64,000 bases of DNA from Mesorhizobium sp. B2-7-2 (GCF_006440775.1 NZ_VFTZ01000009.1:186001-250000); one strand, 5' to 3'; counted from the first letter of the stretch, positions 45,474-55,208 are shown. Numbers and translations are program-made. Notes: generated from the letters alone by a model not told the origin.

Positions 45474-45569
45474 GGGAGGTTGGTGGTGGACGATCCACTC
45501 GCCAACCGGGTCAGGTCCGGAAGGAAGCAGCCCTAACGAGCCCGGAACGGGTCATTGTTCCAGCCTCCC
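45474..45569 (+). ncRNA. ffs: Signal recognition particle RNA (4.5S type)
   Basis: The universally kept SRP core GGTCAGGTCCGGAAGGAAGC is at 45508-45527, followed by the complementary arm. The ends pair as a long hairpin (GGGAGGTTGG with CCAGCCTCCC). The RNA binds Ffh for membrane targeting. It lies 108 bases ahead of dnaX, the usual alphaproteobacterial order. The exact ends are approximate. Confidence 0.93.
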
Positions 45570-45677
45570 ACCTCTTCGCCTTTCTCCCGCGACATTGACG
45601 GCGCCAAGCCGTGCGGGTGAGACTATGCGCAGGAATCGGCCGCCTTCCGTCGCGGTCCTGGGAGCTTTTGACGGCGA

Positions 45678-47495
45678 ATGAGCGAAGCCGGAAATTTGGG
45701 GCCACAAAGCCTGGAGACTGGCAAGGCCGCTGCTTATCGCGTCCTGGCGCGCAAATATCGCCCTTCGAATTTCTCCGAGCTGATCGGCCAGGAGCCGATG
45801 GTTCGCACGCTGACCAACGCCTTTGCCACCGGCCGCATCGCCCAGGCCTGGATGCTGACCGGCGTGCGCGGTGTCGGCAAGACGACGACCGCGCGCATCC
45901 TGGCGCGGGCCCTGAACTACAAAACCGCGACCGTCGACCAGCCCTCCGTCGACCTTTCGATCCTCGGCGAGCATTGCCAGGCGATCATGGAAGGCCGCCA
46001 TGTCGACGTCATCGAGATGGACGCCGCCTCCCATACCGGCATCGATGACATCAGGGACATCATCGACCGCGTGCGCTACGCGCCGGTCTCGGCGCGCTAC
46101 AAGGTCTACATCATCGACGAAGTGCACATGCTCTCCAACCAGGCCTTCAACGGCCTGCTGAAGACGCTGGAAGAGCCGCCGCCGCACGTCAAATTCATCT
46201 TCGCCACCACCGAGATACGCAAGGTTCCGATCACGGTCCTGTCGCGTTGCCAGCGCTTCGATCTCCGTCGCATCGATGCCGGCGCGCTTGTCGGGCATCT
46301 GTCCTCGATCGCGGCCAAGGAAGGCATTACCGTCGACGACGAGGCCCTGGCAATGATCGCGCGGGCCGCCGAAGGCTCGGCGCGCGATTCGCTCTCCATC
46401 CTCGACCAGGCGATCGCCCATGGCAGCGGCACGGTCAGCGCCGAGGCGGTGCGAGCCATGCTCGGCCTTGCCGACCGCGCCCGCATCATCGATCTGTTCG
46501 AGCACGTCATGAAGGGCGATGTCGCGGCGGCCTTGGCCGAATTCCGCGCGCAATACGACACCGGCGCCGATCCGGCCGCCGTGCTTACCGATCTTGCCGA
46601 GTTCAACCACCTCGTCACCCGGCTGCGCTTCGTGCCGGCGGCAGCCGACGATGCTTCGCTTTCCGAGGACGAGCGCCGGCGCGGCGCCGAATTCGCCTGC
46701 ACGCTTTCGGTGCGCGTGCTGTCGCGGGCCTGGCAGATGCTGCTCAAGGGTATTCCCGAGGTGCAGTCCTCCAACCGCCCGGTCAGCGCCGGCGAGATGG
46801 TGTTGATCCGCCTGGCGCATGCCGCCGACCTGCCGACGCTGGACGAGGCGCTGAAATCGCTGGAAGGCGCGGCCCCGCAGTCGAATGCCGCGCCGCGCGT
46901 CAACGGAGCACCCGCGGGGCCCGGCAATGGCGGCGGCGCAAGCGCCGTGGCGCAGGCGCGGATGCCAGCTTCCCCCGGCGGCGCGCAGACGATGCGGCTG
47001 GTCGAGGCGCAGCCTGTGCCGGAGACCTTCGTTCCTGCGCCGGAGCCGGTCGCCGAGGCGCCTGTCGTTCCGGTGAAGACACTGGCCGACATCGTTGCGC
47101 TGGCCGACGCCAATCGCGACATGGCCTTCAAGGTGCTGCTCAAACGCTGCGTGCGGCCGGTTCGCATCGAGCCCGGCCGGCTCGACGTCACCTTGACCGA
47201 CGACGCGCCCAAGATGCTGCTCAACGACCTCACCGCCAAGCTGCGCGCCTGGACCGGCCGCAACTGGCTTGTGTCGCTGTCGAAGGAGGAGGGCGGCCAG
47301 ACATTGGCCGAGATGGAGACGACGAAGCGCGAGAACGCCTTCTCCGACGCCAAGAGCGATCCCACCGTCGCGGCCATTCTCGCCCGTTTTCCTGGCGCCA
47401 AGATCATTGACGTGCGCATCCCGGACGTGCCGGACGTGGAAGAGGCCGAGGCCGACCTGCCGGTCGAGCCGGCGGCCGATGACGACGAGACCTGA
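45678..47495 (+). CDS. dnaX: DNA polymerase III subunit gamma/tau
   Basis: 605 residues: [20 protein letters not shown], Walker [10 protein letters not shown] at residues 62-70, Walker B IIDEVHML, sensor segment [20 protein letters not shown], then a linker rich in Ala/Pro (residues 395-465) and the tau C-terminal domain. It loads the sliding clamp and binds polymerase. The zinc module is degenerate: between Walker A and [13 protein letters not shown] only one cysteine (GEHCQAI) is present, where most bacteria have four. I see no A-rich slippery site, so only the long form is likely made. Confidence 0.95.
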   Translation: MSEAGNLGPQSLETGKAAAYRVLARKYRPSNFSELIGQEPMVRTLTNAFATGRIAQAWMLTGVRGVGKTTTARILARALNYKTATVDQPSVDLSILGEHCQAIMEGRHVDVIEMDAASHTGIDDIRDIIDRVRYAPVSARYKVYIIDEVHMLSNQAFNGLLKTLEEPPPHVKFIFATTEIRKVPITVLSRCQRFDLRRIDAGALVGHLSSIAAKEGITVDDEALAMIARAAEGSARDSLSILDQAIAHGSGTVSAEAVRAMLGLADRARIIDLFEHVMKGDVAAALAEFRAQYDTGADPAAVLTDLAEFNHLVTRLRFVPAAADDASLSEDERRRGAEFACTLSVRVLSRAWQMLLKGIPEVQSSNRPVSAGEMVLIRLAHAADLPTLDEALKSLEGAAPQSNAAPRVNGAPAGPGNGGGASAVAQARMPASPGGAQTMRLVEAQPVPETFVPAPEPVAEAPVVPVKTLADIVALADANRDMAFKVLLKRCVRPVRIEPGRLDVTLTDDAPKMLLNDLTAKLRAWTGRNWLVSLSKEEGGQTLAEMETTKRENAFSDAKSDPTVAAILARFPGAKIIDVRIPDVPDVEEAEADLPVEPAADDDET

Positions 47496-47517
47496 AACAT
47501 TTTTAGAGGACCAACCG

Positions 47518-47841
47518 ATGAAAGATCTTCTCGGCCTGATGGGCAAGGCGAAGGAAATGCAGGCCAAGTTCCAGGCCATGCAGGACGAGATCGCCACGCT
47601 TGAAGCCACCGGCCAGGCCGGCGGCGGTCTGGTCAGCATCACTCTGACCGGCAAGTTCGAAATGAAGACGCTGAAGATCGATCCGTCTTTGATCAAGGCG
47701 GACGAAGCAGAGATCCTGGAGGACCTCATTCTGGCCGCCCACAATGACGCCAAAAATAAGGTCGAGCAGATCATGCAGGAGAAGACCAAGGCGTTGACGG
47801 CGGGTCTGCCGATTCCGCCCGGAATGAAATTGCCGTTCTGA
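47518..47841 (+). CDS. YbaB/EbfC nucleoid-associated protein
   Basis: 107 residues: [19 protein letters not shown] and [20 protein letters not shown] with a C-terminal [12 protein letters not shown]. YbaB/EbfC proteins bind DNA as dimers. The start has AGAGGA upstream; the gene follows dnaX by 22 bases, as usual. Confidence 0.94.
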   Translation: MKDLLGLMGKAKEMQAKFQAMQDEIATLEATGQAGGGLVSITLTGKFEMKTLKIDPSLIKADEAEILEDLILAAHNDAKNKVEQIMQEKTKALTAGLPIPPGMKLPF

Positions 47842-48058
47842 GGCGGTGTCCGCCAGTTAATTGATTATGAATGGAAATTGAGTCCTGGCTGCAATATTAA
47901 CTATTTTGCCGGCAATGCTCACGGGCACATTTCGCGGCATTCATAAAGTTTTACCCAAGTCCAGAAGTTGCTAACCCTCTAGCCATCTTTTTGCCTGAAA
48001 GAGTCTCATTCTTGCCACATCTCGGGGCGGGCTGGCATCTGGACATGAGGCTTTTTTG

Positions 48059-49045
48059 GTGATCGCGACGCGATGGAAGACGCCGCTGCTGCTTATCGGC
48101 ATCGTCACTTCCCCCTTGCTCCTGGCCGGTTGCAGCCAGACCACTTCCTCCCATGGCATGTCGGTGTCGGGTCTGACCGATGCCCTTACGCCGAGCTTCC
48201 TCACGCGTTCCTCCGGCCACTCGCTGAAGGACAAGGAATGCTTGCAAAGGGCAATGTTCTTCGAGTCCAACAGGTCGAGCCGCGACGGCATGATCGCGGT
48301 CGGCACGGTCGTCATGAACCGGCTTCGCTCGGGCCAGCACGGCAACACCATCTGTCAGGTTGTCGGCGAGCCGGGCCAGTTTGCTCCGGGCGTCATGACT
48401 CGGCCGATGAACTCGAAGGCCCTGCCGGATGTCGAGGAGGCGGCCGATGCGGTGCTGAGGGGCGAACGCAAGGCCAAGCTCAAGAACACGATGTATTTCC
48501 ACACCGCCGGCCTGCGTTTCCCCTACAAGAACATGCATTACACCATGGTTGCCGGCGGCAACGCCTTCTATGAGAAGCGCGGCCGCAACTGGCAGCCGCT
48601 GCCGGACGAGCCGATGGTCGCCATGAACGTGGGCGACCAGCAGAAGTCTGGCCGGCAGCAGCCCGCGGCCGCCGCTCCGGTGCTCGTGGCTTCCGCCGAG
48701 CCGATCGTCAGGACGATCGTCCGTCCGGACCCGGCGAAGCAGGCCGTCTTGGCTGCGGCCGCGCGGACCGAAGACGCTTCCGCCGAACAGACCTATGTAA
48801 CGGCTTCCGTTGCACCTTCTGCCAAGTCCGGCCGTCTGGCGCAGAAGCCGACGGTCGTGGCGATGCAGGAGCCGATGGCCGAGCCGGACGCCTCGCGTTT
48901 CGGCGGCACGCTCAAGGGCCGCTACGTCTCTTCGGTGCCCAGCGCGCCGCAGGAAGCGTCGATGGGCTTCCAGTCGACGCCCGAGAATACCGACGCCATC
49001 GGCGCGATGATCGCCAGCCAGGATCGGCCGCTCGAAACCAACTAA
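48059..49045 (+). CDS. Cell wall hydrolase (SleB/Hydrolase_2 family), lipoprotein
   Basis: 328 residues. A signal with lipobox LLLAGC directs lipid anchoring. The Hydrolase_2 domain follows (KECLQRAMFFESNRSSRDGMIAVGTVVMNR, the catalytic-glutamate region, then YFHTAGLRFPY). The C-terminal third is Ala/Pro/Glu-rich linker. GTG at 48059 with GAGG upstream is the likely start; TTG one codon before is possible. It should cut peptidoglycan in the periplasm. It is set between ybaB and recR, an insertion in the usual ybaB-recR pair. Confidence 0.85.
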   Translation: MIATRWKTPLLLIGIVTSPLLLAGCSQTTSSHGMSVSGLTDALTPSFLTRSSGHSLKDKECLQRAMFFESNRSSRDGMIAVGTVVMNRLRSGQHGNTICQVVGEPGQFAPGVMTRPMNSKALPDVEEAADAVLRGERKAKLKNTMYFHTAGLRFPYKNMHYTMVAGGNAFYEKRGRNWQPLPDEPMVAMNVGDQQKSGRQQPAAAAPVLVASAEPIVRTIVRPDPAKQAVLAAAARTEDASAEQTYVTASVAPSAKSGRLAQKPTVVAMQEPMAEPDASRFGGTLKGRYVSSVPSAPQEASMGFQSTPENTDAIGAMIASQDRPLETN

Positions 49046-49062
49046 GCCCGATTTCATCCAAT

Positions 49063-49096
49063 ACAGGGCCCGCCATGGCAGCATGGCGGGCCCTGT
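49063..49096 (+). terminator. Strong hairpin after the cell wall hydrolase gene
   Basis: A perfect 15-bp stem (ACAGGGCCCGCCATG and its complement) with a GCAG loop begins 18 bases after the stop. It lacks a T-run, so it may end transcription weakly or protect the 3' end. Confidence 0.65.
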
Positions 49097-49186
49097 GCCC
49101 TTGCTGGCTGTTCCAAACCGCTCTGAAAAATCCTGGATCAGTCCACCGTTTCAAGAAGCGGCGAACCGATCCATCTTTTTGCTTGC

Positions 49187-49238
49187 GCGCAATTCCGGAC
49201 GGAAAACCGCTTCGCACTTTTCCTGGAATTGCTCTAGA
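49187..49238. repeat. Dispersed palindromic element, family R4, copy d
   Basis: GCGCAATTCCGGACGGAAAA on the left and CTTTTCCTGGAATTGCTCTA on the right, core CCGCTTCGCA. It ends 8 bases before the recR start. It is nearly identical to copy b and to copy a read on the other strand. Confidence 0.88.
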
Positions 49239-49246
49239 TCAAGGCG

Positions 49247-49852
49247 ATGTCGAAGAGAATCGCCGGTCCGGAAATCGAACGCCTGATCCAACTCTTGGCC
49301 AAGGTGCCGGGGCTAGGGCCGCGCTCGGCCAGGCGCGCAGCGCTTCATCTCATCAAGAAGAAGGAACAGCTGCTCGAGCCCCTGGCTGCCGCCATGAGCG
49401 AAGCGGTCGAGAAGGTGCGCATCTGCTCGACCTGCGGCAATGTCGATACTGCCGATCCTTGCATGATCTGCACCGACCCACGCCGCGACGCCGGCACGCT
49501 GATCGTCGTCGAAGACGTCTCGGACCTTTGGGCGCTGGAGCGCGCGGCGGCGATGAACGTGCGCTACCACGTGCTCGGCGGCACGCTGTCGCCGCTCGAC
49601 GGTATCGGTCCGGATCAGCTCAACATCCGCTCGCTGGTCGACCGCGTTGCCGGCGGCGAGGTGAAGGAAGTCATCCTCGCCGTCAATGCCACCGTCGAGG
49701 GGCAGACGACCGCGCATTATTTGACCGATCAGTTGTCGGGCTTCGATGTGAAGGTGACGCGGCTCGCGCATGGCGTGCCGGTCGGCGGCGAGCTCGATTA
49801 CCTGGACGAAGGCACGCTGGCCGCGGCGCTGCGATCGAGGACGGCGTTTTGA
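49247..49852 (+). CDS. recR: Recombination mediator RecR
   Basis: 201 residues: an N-terminal helix-hairpin-helix ([20 protein letters not shown]), a C4 zinc finger at C60, C63, C72 and C75 ([16 protein letters not shown]), and a Toprim domain ([28 protein letters not shown]). It works with RecF and RecO to load RecA. The ATG follows an AAGGCG and lies 8 bases behind an R4 element. Confidence 0.96.
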   Translation: MSKRIAGPEIERLIQLLAKVPGLGPRSARRAALHLIKKKEQLLEPLAAAMSEAVEKVRICSTCGNVDTADPCMICTDPRRDAGTLIVVEDVSDLWALERAAAMNVRYHVLGGTLSPLDGIGPDQLNIRSLVDRVAGGEVKEVILAVNATVEGQTTAHYLTDQLSGFDVKVTRLAHGVPVGGELDYLDEGTLAAALRSRTAF

Positions 49853-49887
49853 AGTTGGCGGGGCTTTGGAAATGACAGCATTCCTTC

Positions 49888-50047
49888 GCGCCCCCCTCTG
49901 TCCTGCCGGACATCTCCCCCACGAGGGGGGAGATCAGGCTTCACGCCGGCTTTCGCCAATCTCCAACGTCGCAGGATTGAGCAAGGCGCCGAAGCTGCCA
50001 ATCTCCCCGCTTGTGGGGGAGATGTCCGGCAGGACAGAGGGGGGCGC
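49888..50047. repeat. Palindromic intergenic repeat, family R1, copy c (160 bp, reversed)
   Basis: The same 160-base layout as 10561-10720 but in reverse orientation: the core reads GGCTTTCGCCAATCTCCAAC and GGCGCCGAAGCTGCCAATC. It lies at the start of the lytic transglycosylase frame and stays open in that frame over its full length. Confidence 0.9.
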
Positions 50048-51299
50048 GACAGAACGCCAGCCTTCCAGATTGGTCGTCCTTTCCTTTCTGGCGGCGTTGA
50101 TCGCTCTCTTCATTACCGCCCCCACCCATGCCGCCCCCATCGACGACCAGTTCCAGGCCTGGCTGCAGACCGACCTCTGGCCCGAAGCCAAGTCCAAAGG
50201 CATCTCCAAGAAGACCTTCGACGCCGCATTCCTCGGCGTGAAGCCGAACCTGAAACTGCCCGATCTCGTCCTGCCCGGCGAGCAGCCGACGACGCCTGAG
50301 AAGCAGCATCAGGCCGAGTTCGGCCCGCCGGCCAACTACTTCGCCGAGAAGGTCGTTCGGGCCGTCACCTCGGGCGGAAAGACGCGCGAGAGCGCCAATG
50401 CCCGGACGCTCGGGCTGATCGAGAAGCGCTATGGCGTTCCGGGCGAGATCGTGCTGGCGATCTGGGGCCGCGAAACCGGCTTCGGTGCCGCCAAGATGCC
50501 TTACGATGCCTTCGAGGTGCTGGGCACCAAGGCGTTCATGTCGACCAAGAAAGACTTCTTCCGCACCGAGGTGCTGGCGGCGCTCGAAATCGTCGAGCGC
50601 GGGCTGGCGCCGGTCAATGCGATGAAGTCGTCCTGGGCCGGCGCGCTCGGCCAGCCGCAATTCATGCCGACCTCGTTCTTGAAGCACGCCGTCGATTTCG
50701 ACGGCGACGGCCGGCCCGATATATGGAATTCGACGCCCGATGTGCTCGCCTCGATCGCCAACTACCTCGTCCACTATGGCTGGGTGAGGGGGCGCGGCTG
50801 GGGGGCCGAGGTGACGGTGCCGGCAAATGTGTCGTGCTCGCTTGAAGGACCCGACCGGGGCAAGAGGATCTCCGATTGGGTGGCGATGGGCATCAGGCGC
50901 GTCGACGGCAAGGCGTTTGCGGCGAGCGAATTGAAGGCCGAGGGCTTGCTGCTGATGCCGGCCGGGCGCAGCGGCCCGGCATTCGTCGTGACGCCGAATT
51001 TCTATGTGCTGAAGCAATACAACAACAGCGATCTCTACGGCCTGTTCATCGGTCATGCCGCCGATCGCATCGCCAAGGGCGACGCCGCCTTTGTCGGCGG
51101 CTGGGGCGCGGTCGGCGATCTCCACCGCTCCGATATCGCCGCCCTGCAGCGGGCGCTTGAAGCCAAGGGTTACGATGTCGGCAGCGCCGACGGCCTGCCC
51201 GGCTTCAAGACCCGCCGCTCCATCGGCATCTGGCAGGCAAAGAACGGCAAGCCCGCCACCTGCTTTCCCGATGCGGGCCTGGTCGCGCAGCTGAAATAG
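50022..51299 (+). CDS. Lytic murein transglycosylase (MltB-like) with peptidoglycan-binding domain
   Basis: About 425 residues from the ATG at 50022. A signal peptide (RLVVLSFLAALIALFITAPTHA) is followed by the SLT_2 domain with catalytic glutamate in AIWGRETGFG, QFMPTSF and FDGDGRPDIW, then a C-terminal PG_binding_1 domain (AALQRALEAKGYDVGSADGL). It cleaves glycan strands in the periplasm. The start is uncertain: the whole upstream R1 repeat is open in frame, with ATG codons at 49872 and 50022; I prefer the latter because it leaves a short n-region, but it lies inside the repeat. Confidence 0.8.
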   Translation: MSGRTEGGATERQPSRLVVLSFLAALIALFITAPTHAAPIDDQFQAWLQTDLWPEAKSKGISKKTFDAAFLGVKPNLKLPDLVLPGEQPTTPEKQHQAEFGPPANYFAEKVVRAVTSGGKTRESANARTLGLIEKRYGVPGEIVLAIWGRETGFGAAKMPYDAFEVLGTKAFMSTKKDFFRTEVLAALEIVERGLAPVNAMKSSWAGALGQPQFMPTSFLKHAVDFDGDGRPDIWNSTPDVLASIANYLVHYGWVRGRGWGAEVTVPANVSCSLEGPDRGKRISDWVAMGIRRVDGKAFAASELKAEGLLLMPAGRSGPAFVVTPNFYVLKQYNNSDLYGLFIGHAADRIAKGDAAFVGGWGAVGDLHRSDIAALQRALEAKGYDVGSADGLPGFKTRRSIGIWQAKNGKPATCFPDAGLVAQLK

Positions 51300-51567
51300 C
51301 GGCTGCCTCCCAAGGGACGAAGCTGATAACTTTTTGCGGATTGGCGGCTTCAATTAGCCGGCGCATGGGTTGACTCATGCGGCTCGTCCGGTCCCCCGAT
51401 ATGGCGTCTCGCAAAATGTCCGTTGCCGGTTCGAGAACCGCTGAATAGGGTGTTGACCAACTGGACAAAAAACACGACGGTAAGCAGTCAAAGCCGCAGC
51501 CGGCCTTGCAAAGAACAATACAGCCCTGAGCCGGGAACTCAGGTCAACAAAACAGGGAACGATCACC

Positions 51568-53205
51568 ATGATGCTGGAAAAGTTTGCTCTCCGCTCGCGC
51601 GCCTTGCTTGCGGGCGCCGCGCTGTCCGCGCTGCTCGTCGCGCCCGCTTTCGCGGTCACGCCCGCCGATACGCTGGTCGAGGGCTTTGCCATCGACGACA
51701 TCATCTCGATGGATCCGGGCGAAGCGTTCGAGCTGTCGACGGCCGAGGTCACCGGCAACACCTATGATCTCCTGGTCCGCCTCGATCTCAGCGACACCTC
51801 CAAGGTCAAGCCCGACCTCGCCGAGAGCTGGACCGTTTCCGATGATGGCCTGACTTATACGTTCAAGCTGAAGCCCGGCATGAAATTCGCCTCCGGCAAT
51901 CCCATCACCGCCGCCGACGTCGCCTACTCCTTCGAACGCGCCATCAAGCTCGACAAGAGCCCGGCCTTCATCATCAACCAGTTCGGCATTACCGGCGACA
52001 ACGTCACCGAAAAGGCCAAGGCCGTCGACGACACCACCTTCCAGTTCGTCGTCGACAAGGCCTATGCGCCAAGCTTCGTGCTCAACTGCCTGTCGGCCAC
52101 CGTCGCTTCGGTCGTGGACGCCAAGCTGGTCAAGGAACATGTTGCAGCGGCGACACCGAGTGCCGACTACAAATGGGACAATGACTTCGGCAATGCCTGG
52201 CTGAAGACCGGCTATGCCGGCTCCGGTCAGTTCAAGCTGCGCGAATGGCGCGCCAACGAGGCCGTCGTCCTGGAACGCAACGACAACTATAACGGCGAGA
52301 AGGCAAAGCTCGCCCGCGTCATCTACCGCAACATGAAGGAAAGCTCGGCGCAACGCCTGGCGCTCGAAGCCGGCGATATCGACGTCGCCCGCAACCTCGA
52401 GCCGAACGACCTCGATGCCATCGCCAAGAACGCCGATCTCACCACCACCAGCGCGCCGAAGGGCACGGTCTATTACATCAGCCTCAACCAGAAGAACCCG
52501 ACCCTCGCCAAACCCGAGGTTCGGCAGGCATTCAAATATCTGGTCGACTACGACGCGCTCAGCACCACCATCCTCAAGGGCATCGGCGAAATCCACCAGT
52601 CCTTCCTGCCCAAGGGCGATCTCGGCGCCATCGACGACAACCCGTTCAAGCTCGACGTCGCCAAGGCCAAGGAATTGCTCGCCAAGGCCGGCCTGCCGGA
52701 CGGCTTCAGCGTCACCATGGACGTGCGCACTGGACAGCCGACCACCGGCATGGCGGAATCGATCCAGCAGACGCTTGGCCAGGCCGGCATCAAGCTGGAG
52801 ATCATTCCGGGAGACGGTAAGCAGACGTTGACCAAATACCGCGCCCGCAACCATGACATCTACATCGGCAACTGGGGCCAGGACTATTTCGACCCGAACT
52901 CCAACGCCCAGACCTTCGCCTCGAATCCCGACAATTCGGATGCCGGCAAGTCCCACACGCTCGCCTGGCGCAATTCGTGGGACATTCCGGATCTGACCAA
53001 GGAAACGGAAGCAGCGCTTCTGGAGAAGGACGCCGCCAAGCGCGCCGACATGTACAAGGATCTGCAGAAGAAGATCCTCGACACCAGCCCCTTCGTCATC
53101 ATCCACCAGCAGCTCGAAGTGGCCGGCTTGCGCAAGAACCTCAAGGGCTTTGCGCTCGGCCCGAGCTTCGACACCAACTTCGTCGGTGCGGTCTCCAAGC
53201 AATAG
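51568..53205 (+). CDS. ABC transporter substrate-binding protein, family SBP_bac_5 (second importer)
   Basis: 545 residues. A Sec signal peptide (LLAGAALSALLVAPAFA) precedes the binding domain: LVRLDLSDTSKVKPDLAESW, FKLKPGMKFASGNPITAADV and ISLNQKNPTLAKPEVRQAFK. It binds a peptide-like or other nitrogenous ligand in the periplasm. The ATG has AGGGAA upstream; a second ATG follows at once. The 268 bases before it hold no gene, only a small hairpin (CCTGAG/CTCAGG) at 51525-51543. Confidence 0.92.
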   Translation: MMLEKFALRSRALLAGAALSALLVAPAFAVTPADTLVEGFAIDDIISMDPGEAFELSTAEVTGNTYDLLVRLDLSDTSKVKPDLAESWTVSDDGLTYTFKLKPGMKFASGNPITAADVAYSFERAIKLDKSPAFIINQFGITGDNVTEKAKAVDDTTFQFVVDKAYAPSFVLNCLSATVASVVDAKLVKEHVAAATPSADYKWDNDFGNAWLKTGYAGSGQFKLREWRANEAVVLERNDNYNGEKAKLARVIYRNMKESSAQRLALEAGDIDVARNLEPNDLDAIAKNADLTTTSAPKGTVYYISLNQKNPTLAKPEVRQAFKYLVDYDALSTTILKGIGEIHQSFLPKGDLGAIDDNPFKLDVAKAKELLAKAGLPDGFSVTMDVRTGQPTTGMAESIQQTLGQAGIKLEIIPGDGKQTLTKYRARNHDIYIGNWGQDYFDPNSNAQTFASNPDNSDAGKSHTLAWRNSWDIPDLTKETEAALLEKDAAKRADMYKDLQKKILDTSPFVIIHQQLEVAGLRKNLKGFALGPSFDTNFVGAVSKQ

Positions 53206-53223
53206 TGTCCTCGGACGCGCCGC

Positions 53224-54291
53224 GTGAGCGTAGCTGAAAACCAGGCGGCGGCGGGGCGCGGCAGCGTCCGCGCCGTCGCCGTCCTGTCGTCGCTCGGCCG
53301 CTTCCTGGTCATAGCGGTGACAACCTATCTCGGCCTGCTCGCGGTGACCTTCTTCATCGGCCGCGTCATCCCGATCGATCCGGTTCTGGCCGTGCTCGGC
53401 GACCGCGCCCCTATCGCCGTCGTCGAGCGCACGCGCCGCGAGATGGGCCTCGACCTGCCCTGGATCGAGCAGTTCTATCTCTATGTCAAAAGTGCGCTGA
53501 GCGGCGACTTCGGCACGTCGGTGCTGACCACCAATCCGGTGATGACCGATATCCGCCGCGTCTTCCCGGCGACCATCGAGCTCGCGACGCTGGGCACGAT
53601 CACCGGCGCCGTCATCGGCGTGCCGCTCGGCGTGCTGGCCGCCGTCAAGCGCGGCAGCCTCATCGACCAGATCGCCCGCATCGTCGGCCTCATCGGCTAT
53701 TCGGTGCCGATCTTCTGGCTGGGTCTGCTCGGGCTGGTGCTGTTCTACGCCAAGCTGCAGTGGATCGCATTTCCGGCGCGGCTCGATGTCGTCTACGAAT
53801 ACACGTTCACGCCGATCACCGGCTTCTACCTGCTCGATGCCGCGATCCAGGGGCAGTGGGACGTCTTCTACGACGCCTGGCGCCACATCGTCCTGCCGGC
53901 AGCGCTGCTCGGCTACCTGTCGCTCGCCTATATCAGCCGCATGACGCGTTCCTTCATGCTGAACGAGCTGGCGCAGGAGTATATCGTCGCCGCCCGTGCG
54001 AAAGGCCTCTCGGAGACGCGCATAATCTGGGGCCACGCACTGCGCAACGCCGCCGTGCCGATGGTGACGGTGATCGCGCTTTCCTACGCCAACCTCCTCG
54101 AAGGCTCGGTGCTGACCGAGACCGTCTTCTCCTGGCCGGGCATCGGCCTCTACATCACCAACTCGCTGCAGAACGCCGACATGAACGCCGTGCTCGGCGG
54201 CACCATCGCCATCGGCTCGGTCTTCATCGCCATCAACCTTTTCTCCGATCTGCTCTATCGGCTACTTGATCCAAGGACGAAGACCGGATGA
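53224..54291 (+). CDS. ABC transporter permease (DppB-like, second importer)
   Basis: 355 residues from GTG at 53224: first helix (VIAVTTYLGLLAVTFFIGRVIP), IDPVLAVLGDRAP, and the EAA loop [20 protein letters not shown]. It follows the binding-protein gene by 18 bases and overlaps the next gene (ATGA). It forms the channel with the DppC-like partner. Confidence 0.92.
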   Translation: MSVAENQAAAGRGSVRAVAVLSSLGRFLVIAVTTYLGLLAVTFFIGRVIPIDPVLAVLGDRAPIAVVERTRREMGLDLPWIEQFYLYVKSALSGDFGTSVLTTNPVMTDIRRVFPATIELATLGTITGAVIGVPLGVLAAVKRGSLIDQIARIVGLIGYSVPIFWLGLLGLVLFYAKLQWIAFPARLDVVYEYTFTPITGFYLLDAAIQGQWDVFYDAWRHIVLPAALLGYLSLAYISRMTRSFMLNELAQEYIVAARAKGLSETRIIWGHALRNAAVPMVTVIALSYANLLEGSVLTETVFSWPGIGLYITNSLQNADMNAVLGGTIAIGSVFIAINLFSDLLYRLLDPRTKTG

Positions 54292-55208
54292 GCGTGGCAA
54301 CGATCCAATCCCGGCGCGCATGGCTGCTGAGCGACCGGCCTGCCTCGCGCCTGCAGGCGAGGCTCGGCCGCGCTTATGTCGCCTGGCGTCGCTTTTCCGC
54401 CAACCGTTTGGCGTTGATCGGCCTGCTGATCATCATCGCGCTGCTGGTGGTCGCCGCCCTTGCCGATGTGCTGGCGCCGTATTCGCCGACCATCGGCGAT
54501 CTGAAAAATGCCCGACTGCTGGCGCCAAGCGCCGCGCACTGGTTCGGCACCGACGATCTCGGCCGCGACATCTATTCACGCATCGTCTATGGCTCGCGCT
54601 GGACGCTTTATGTGGTGATCCTCGTCGCCATCATCGCCGCGCCCATCGGCCTTCTGGTCGGCACGATCGCCGGTTATGCCGGCGGCTGGACCGACACAAT
54701 CCTGATGCGCATCACCGACATCTTCCTCGCCTTTCCGAAGCTGGTTCTGGCGCTGGCTTTCGTTGCCGCGCTCGGCCCCGGCATCGAGAACGCCGTGCTG
54801 GCGATCGCCGTCACCTCATGGCCGCCTTACGCGCGCATCGCCCGCGCCGAGACGCTGACGGTGCGCAATTCCGACTACATCAAGGCGGTGCAACTGATGG
54901 GCGCCTCGCCATTCCGCATCGTGCTGCGCCACATCATGCCGCTCTGCATCTCATCGCTGATCATCCGCGTCACGCTCGACATGGCCGGCATCATCCTGAC
55001 CGCCGCGGGCCTGGGTTTCCTTGGTCTCGGCGCGCAGCCGCCATTGCCCGAGTGGGGCGCGATGATCGCGTCCGGTCGCCGCTTCATCCTCGACCAGTGG
55101 TGGGTGGCAGCGGCACCTGGTGCCGCCATCCTCATTGTCAGCCTCGGCTTCAACCTGCTCGGCGACGGCCTGCGCGATGCGCTCGATCCCCGGAGTGGCG
55201 ACCAATGA
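54288..55208 (+). CDS. ABC transporter permease (DppC-like, second importer)
   Basis: 306 residues: helix LALIGLLIIIALLVVAALADVL, FGTDDLGRDIYSRIVYGSRW and the EAA loop AVQLMGASPFRIVLRHIMPL. The end runs into a 14-base tandem duplication that separates it from the ATPase start. Confidence 0.92.
   Translation: MSVATIQSRRAWLLSDRPASRLQARLGRAYVAWRRFSANRLALIGLLIIIALLVVAALADVLAPYSPTIGDLKNARLLAPSAAHWFGTDDLGRDIYSRIVYGSRWTLYVVILVAIIAAPIGLLVGTIAGYAGGWTDTILMRITDIFLAFPKLVLALAFVAALGPGIENAVLAIAVTSWPPYARIARAETLTVRNSDYIKAVQLMGASPFRIVLRHIMPLCISSLIIRVTLDMAGIILTAAGLGFLGLGAQPPLPEWGAMIASGRRFILDQWWVAAAPGAAILIVSLGFNLLGDGLRDALDPRSGDQ

Noticed and set aside
45552..47789. 745-residue open frame opposite dnaX and ybaB
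   Set aside because: Shadow of conserved housekeeping genes; no motif and no ribosome site.
51544..54036. 830-residue open frame opposite the binding protein and permease genes
   Set aside because: Long but Asp/Gly/Val-rich without motifs; the plus-strand genes are clear ABC transporter parts.
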